From Aphrophora alni (taxonomy: Eukaryota; Arthropoda; Insecta; Hemiptera; Aphrophoridae): a stretch of 64,000 bases of DNA. Location: positions 18,881,271-18,945,270 of the forward strand of contig OY740777.1 of assembly GCA_963513935.1 (NCBI GenBank), written 5' to 3'. How positions within the stretch are numbered: the first letter of the stretch is position 1; the number at the start of each line of letters is the position of its first letter. The position numbers were made by a program, and so were the translations under genes. Of this stretch, positions 62,942-64,000 are shown in pieces. The notes below the pieces were generated by a model. That model was not told where the DNA came from and did not search any database. It saw only the letters and a list, made by a program, of their open reading frames with translations.

Positions 62942-63120
62942 CTGCAATACACAAATATACAGCTTTCATATCTTTTCACAGGGAAATATTTTAGATCCAT
63001 AAGCTTTAAACTTATGAAGTATTCAAACACTTAACCTCAAACATTTTGTATTGTGAGAATAAATTATAAAGGGTTGGGCTTCGAGTTATATAACTACAAA
63101 GAAAGAGAACTTTTTAATGT

Positions 63121-63350
63121 CAAAAAACCTCTAGGTTATCATTGCCTTATGAAAAAGGAAAAAAAGAGTATAAAATAAAAGCTCTTAAACTTTGAATACT
63201 CTAATAGCGTCAAGGTCAGAAAAGGACAGGAGTTGGTCAAGAGAGATGTTATAAGAAAAAGGTGAAAGAAAGGGATCTAACCTAAGACTAAATGAAGAAA
63301 GGTGTAGATCCAGCAGGGTACCACGGGATTGTTAAATCCATATTCTCTAC
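63121..63350 (+). repeat. Family B, copy 6
   Basis: CAAAAAACCTCTAGGTTATC, TTGAATACTCTAATAGCGTC, AGGAGTTGGTCAAGAGAGAT, GGGATCTAACCTAAGACTAA, AAGGTGTAGATCCAGCAGGG, TACCACGGGATTG. Upstream intron of the protease gene. Confidence 0.85.
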
Positions 63351-63694
63351 ATATCGATAGGATATAATATGTAATAGGATATAATTATTACATAGTTTCA
63401 AATAGAAGTGTTTCAAACTAAATATTTAGGCTCATTTTTACTAAACTTCAGCATATTTTGTTTTACGAAAATGTTTTGCCTAATTTGAAAAATCACCAAA
63501 AACTATTAAATTTATTAAATAAGTTTGTTAACATTTTATGAACTTTTGGTTGTACGGTATCTATGGAAAATTATCTTTAAAATAGTATAAAAATTATTGC
63601 GTAAAATGATTTATACTAGGGTAAATGTTGAATTGCAAAAAAAGTGATTTCTTGTCACATAAACACTAGAATGACAGCGGAATACCACTTGTAG
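63351..63694. other. A+T-rich intron sequence, nothing recognised
   Basis: Between two family B copies; no exon found. Confidence 0.4.
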
Positions 63695-63882
63695 GGTTAA
63701 AAGCAAAAAACCTCTTGGTCATCATCACTTTAAAATAAAAAGAAGATACCCCCAGCTTTAAAATACTCTAATAGCTCCAGGGTAAGGACAAAGTAAGAGT
63801 TGGTCAAGAGAGATCTAATAGGAAAATTAAAAGAGGGGGATTTAACCTAAGACTACATGAAAAAAGGTGTAGTACCAGCTAG
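63695..63882 (+). repeat. Family B, copy 7
   Basis: AAAAAACCTCTTGGTCATCA, AAATACTCTAATAGCTCC, AGAGTTGGTCAAGAGAGATC, TTAACCTAAGACTACATGAA, GGTGTAGTACCAGCTAGG, then it breaks off; a CACCCTGTA mariner-type end follows at about 63899-63907. Confidence 0.85.
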
Positions 63883-64000
63883 GTCAGATAAAATGATCAC
63901 CCTGTATCCTGTGAAAAAACATTGCATAAACTTTCTGTCTCAACTGGCCTCTAAACCAAATGATAACCAACTAAAACTTTTTGTCACCAAAATTCTTAAT

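Noticed and set aside
63895..63910. CACCCTGTA motif as a mariner-type right end
   Set aside because: Would have to enclose family B copy 7, and no left end was found.

Overview
The window looks like nuclear DNA from an insect. It is about 70% A+T (estimated by eye), has widely spaced exons with GT-AG introns of 2 to 12 kb, carries (CCTAA)n/(TTAGG)n telomere-type repeats, and is crowded with decayed LINEs, mariner/pogo-type elements and MITEs. The order cannot be fixed from the sequence. There are no bacterial-style operons; nearly all long open reading frames are chance or repeat-derived.

Two real protein genes are visible, both incomplete at their 5' ends. (1) On the + strand, six exons between 8831 and 42091 form the 3' part of a Cys-loop ligand-gated chloride channel of the insect pHCl type: end of the ligand-binding domain, M1, M2, M3, a loop built from three short exons, M4 and the stop. 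The reading phase is kept across all five visible introns. (2) On the - strand, two exons between 61171 and 62941 encode the C-terminal half of a trypsin-like serine protease (S1 Asp, catalytic Ser, SWG), ending in a hydrophobic tail and a polyadenylation signal. Its His and Asp exons must lie beyond the right edge.

Layout. 1-4878: homogeneous 105-bp satellite array, about 46 copies. 4879-6660: its decayed edge, with about 52-bp and about 24-bp sub-periodicity. 6661-42091: the channel gene; its introns contain mariner-like MITEs, five co-oriented copies of an unclassified repeat (family A), LINE fragments, a 300-bp (CT)n tract, a 1,016-bp TIR transposon nested in a family A copy, an interstitial telomeric repeat flanked by 14-bp direct repeats, and a pogo/Tigger derivative that splits a 21-bp minisatellite. 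42092-61130: intergenic DNA with at least four LINE remnants, a fold-back MITE and a PIF/Harbinger-like remnant. 58.9-63.9 kb: a cluster of a retroposon-like family (family B) in and around the protease gene.

The two genes show no functional link. The most notable material is repeat biology: nested insertions with reconstructable empty sites, the hierarchical satellite, the telomeric insertion, and an acceptor that is also a perfect donor (recursive-splice-like) at the last channel exon.
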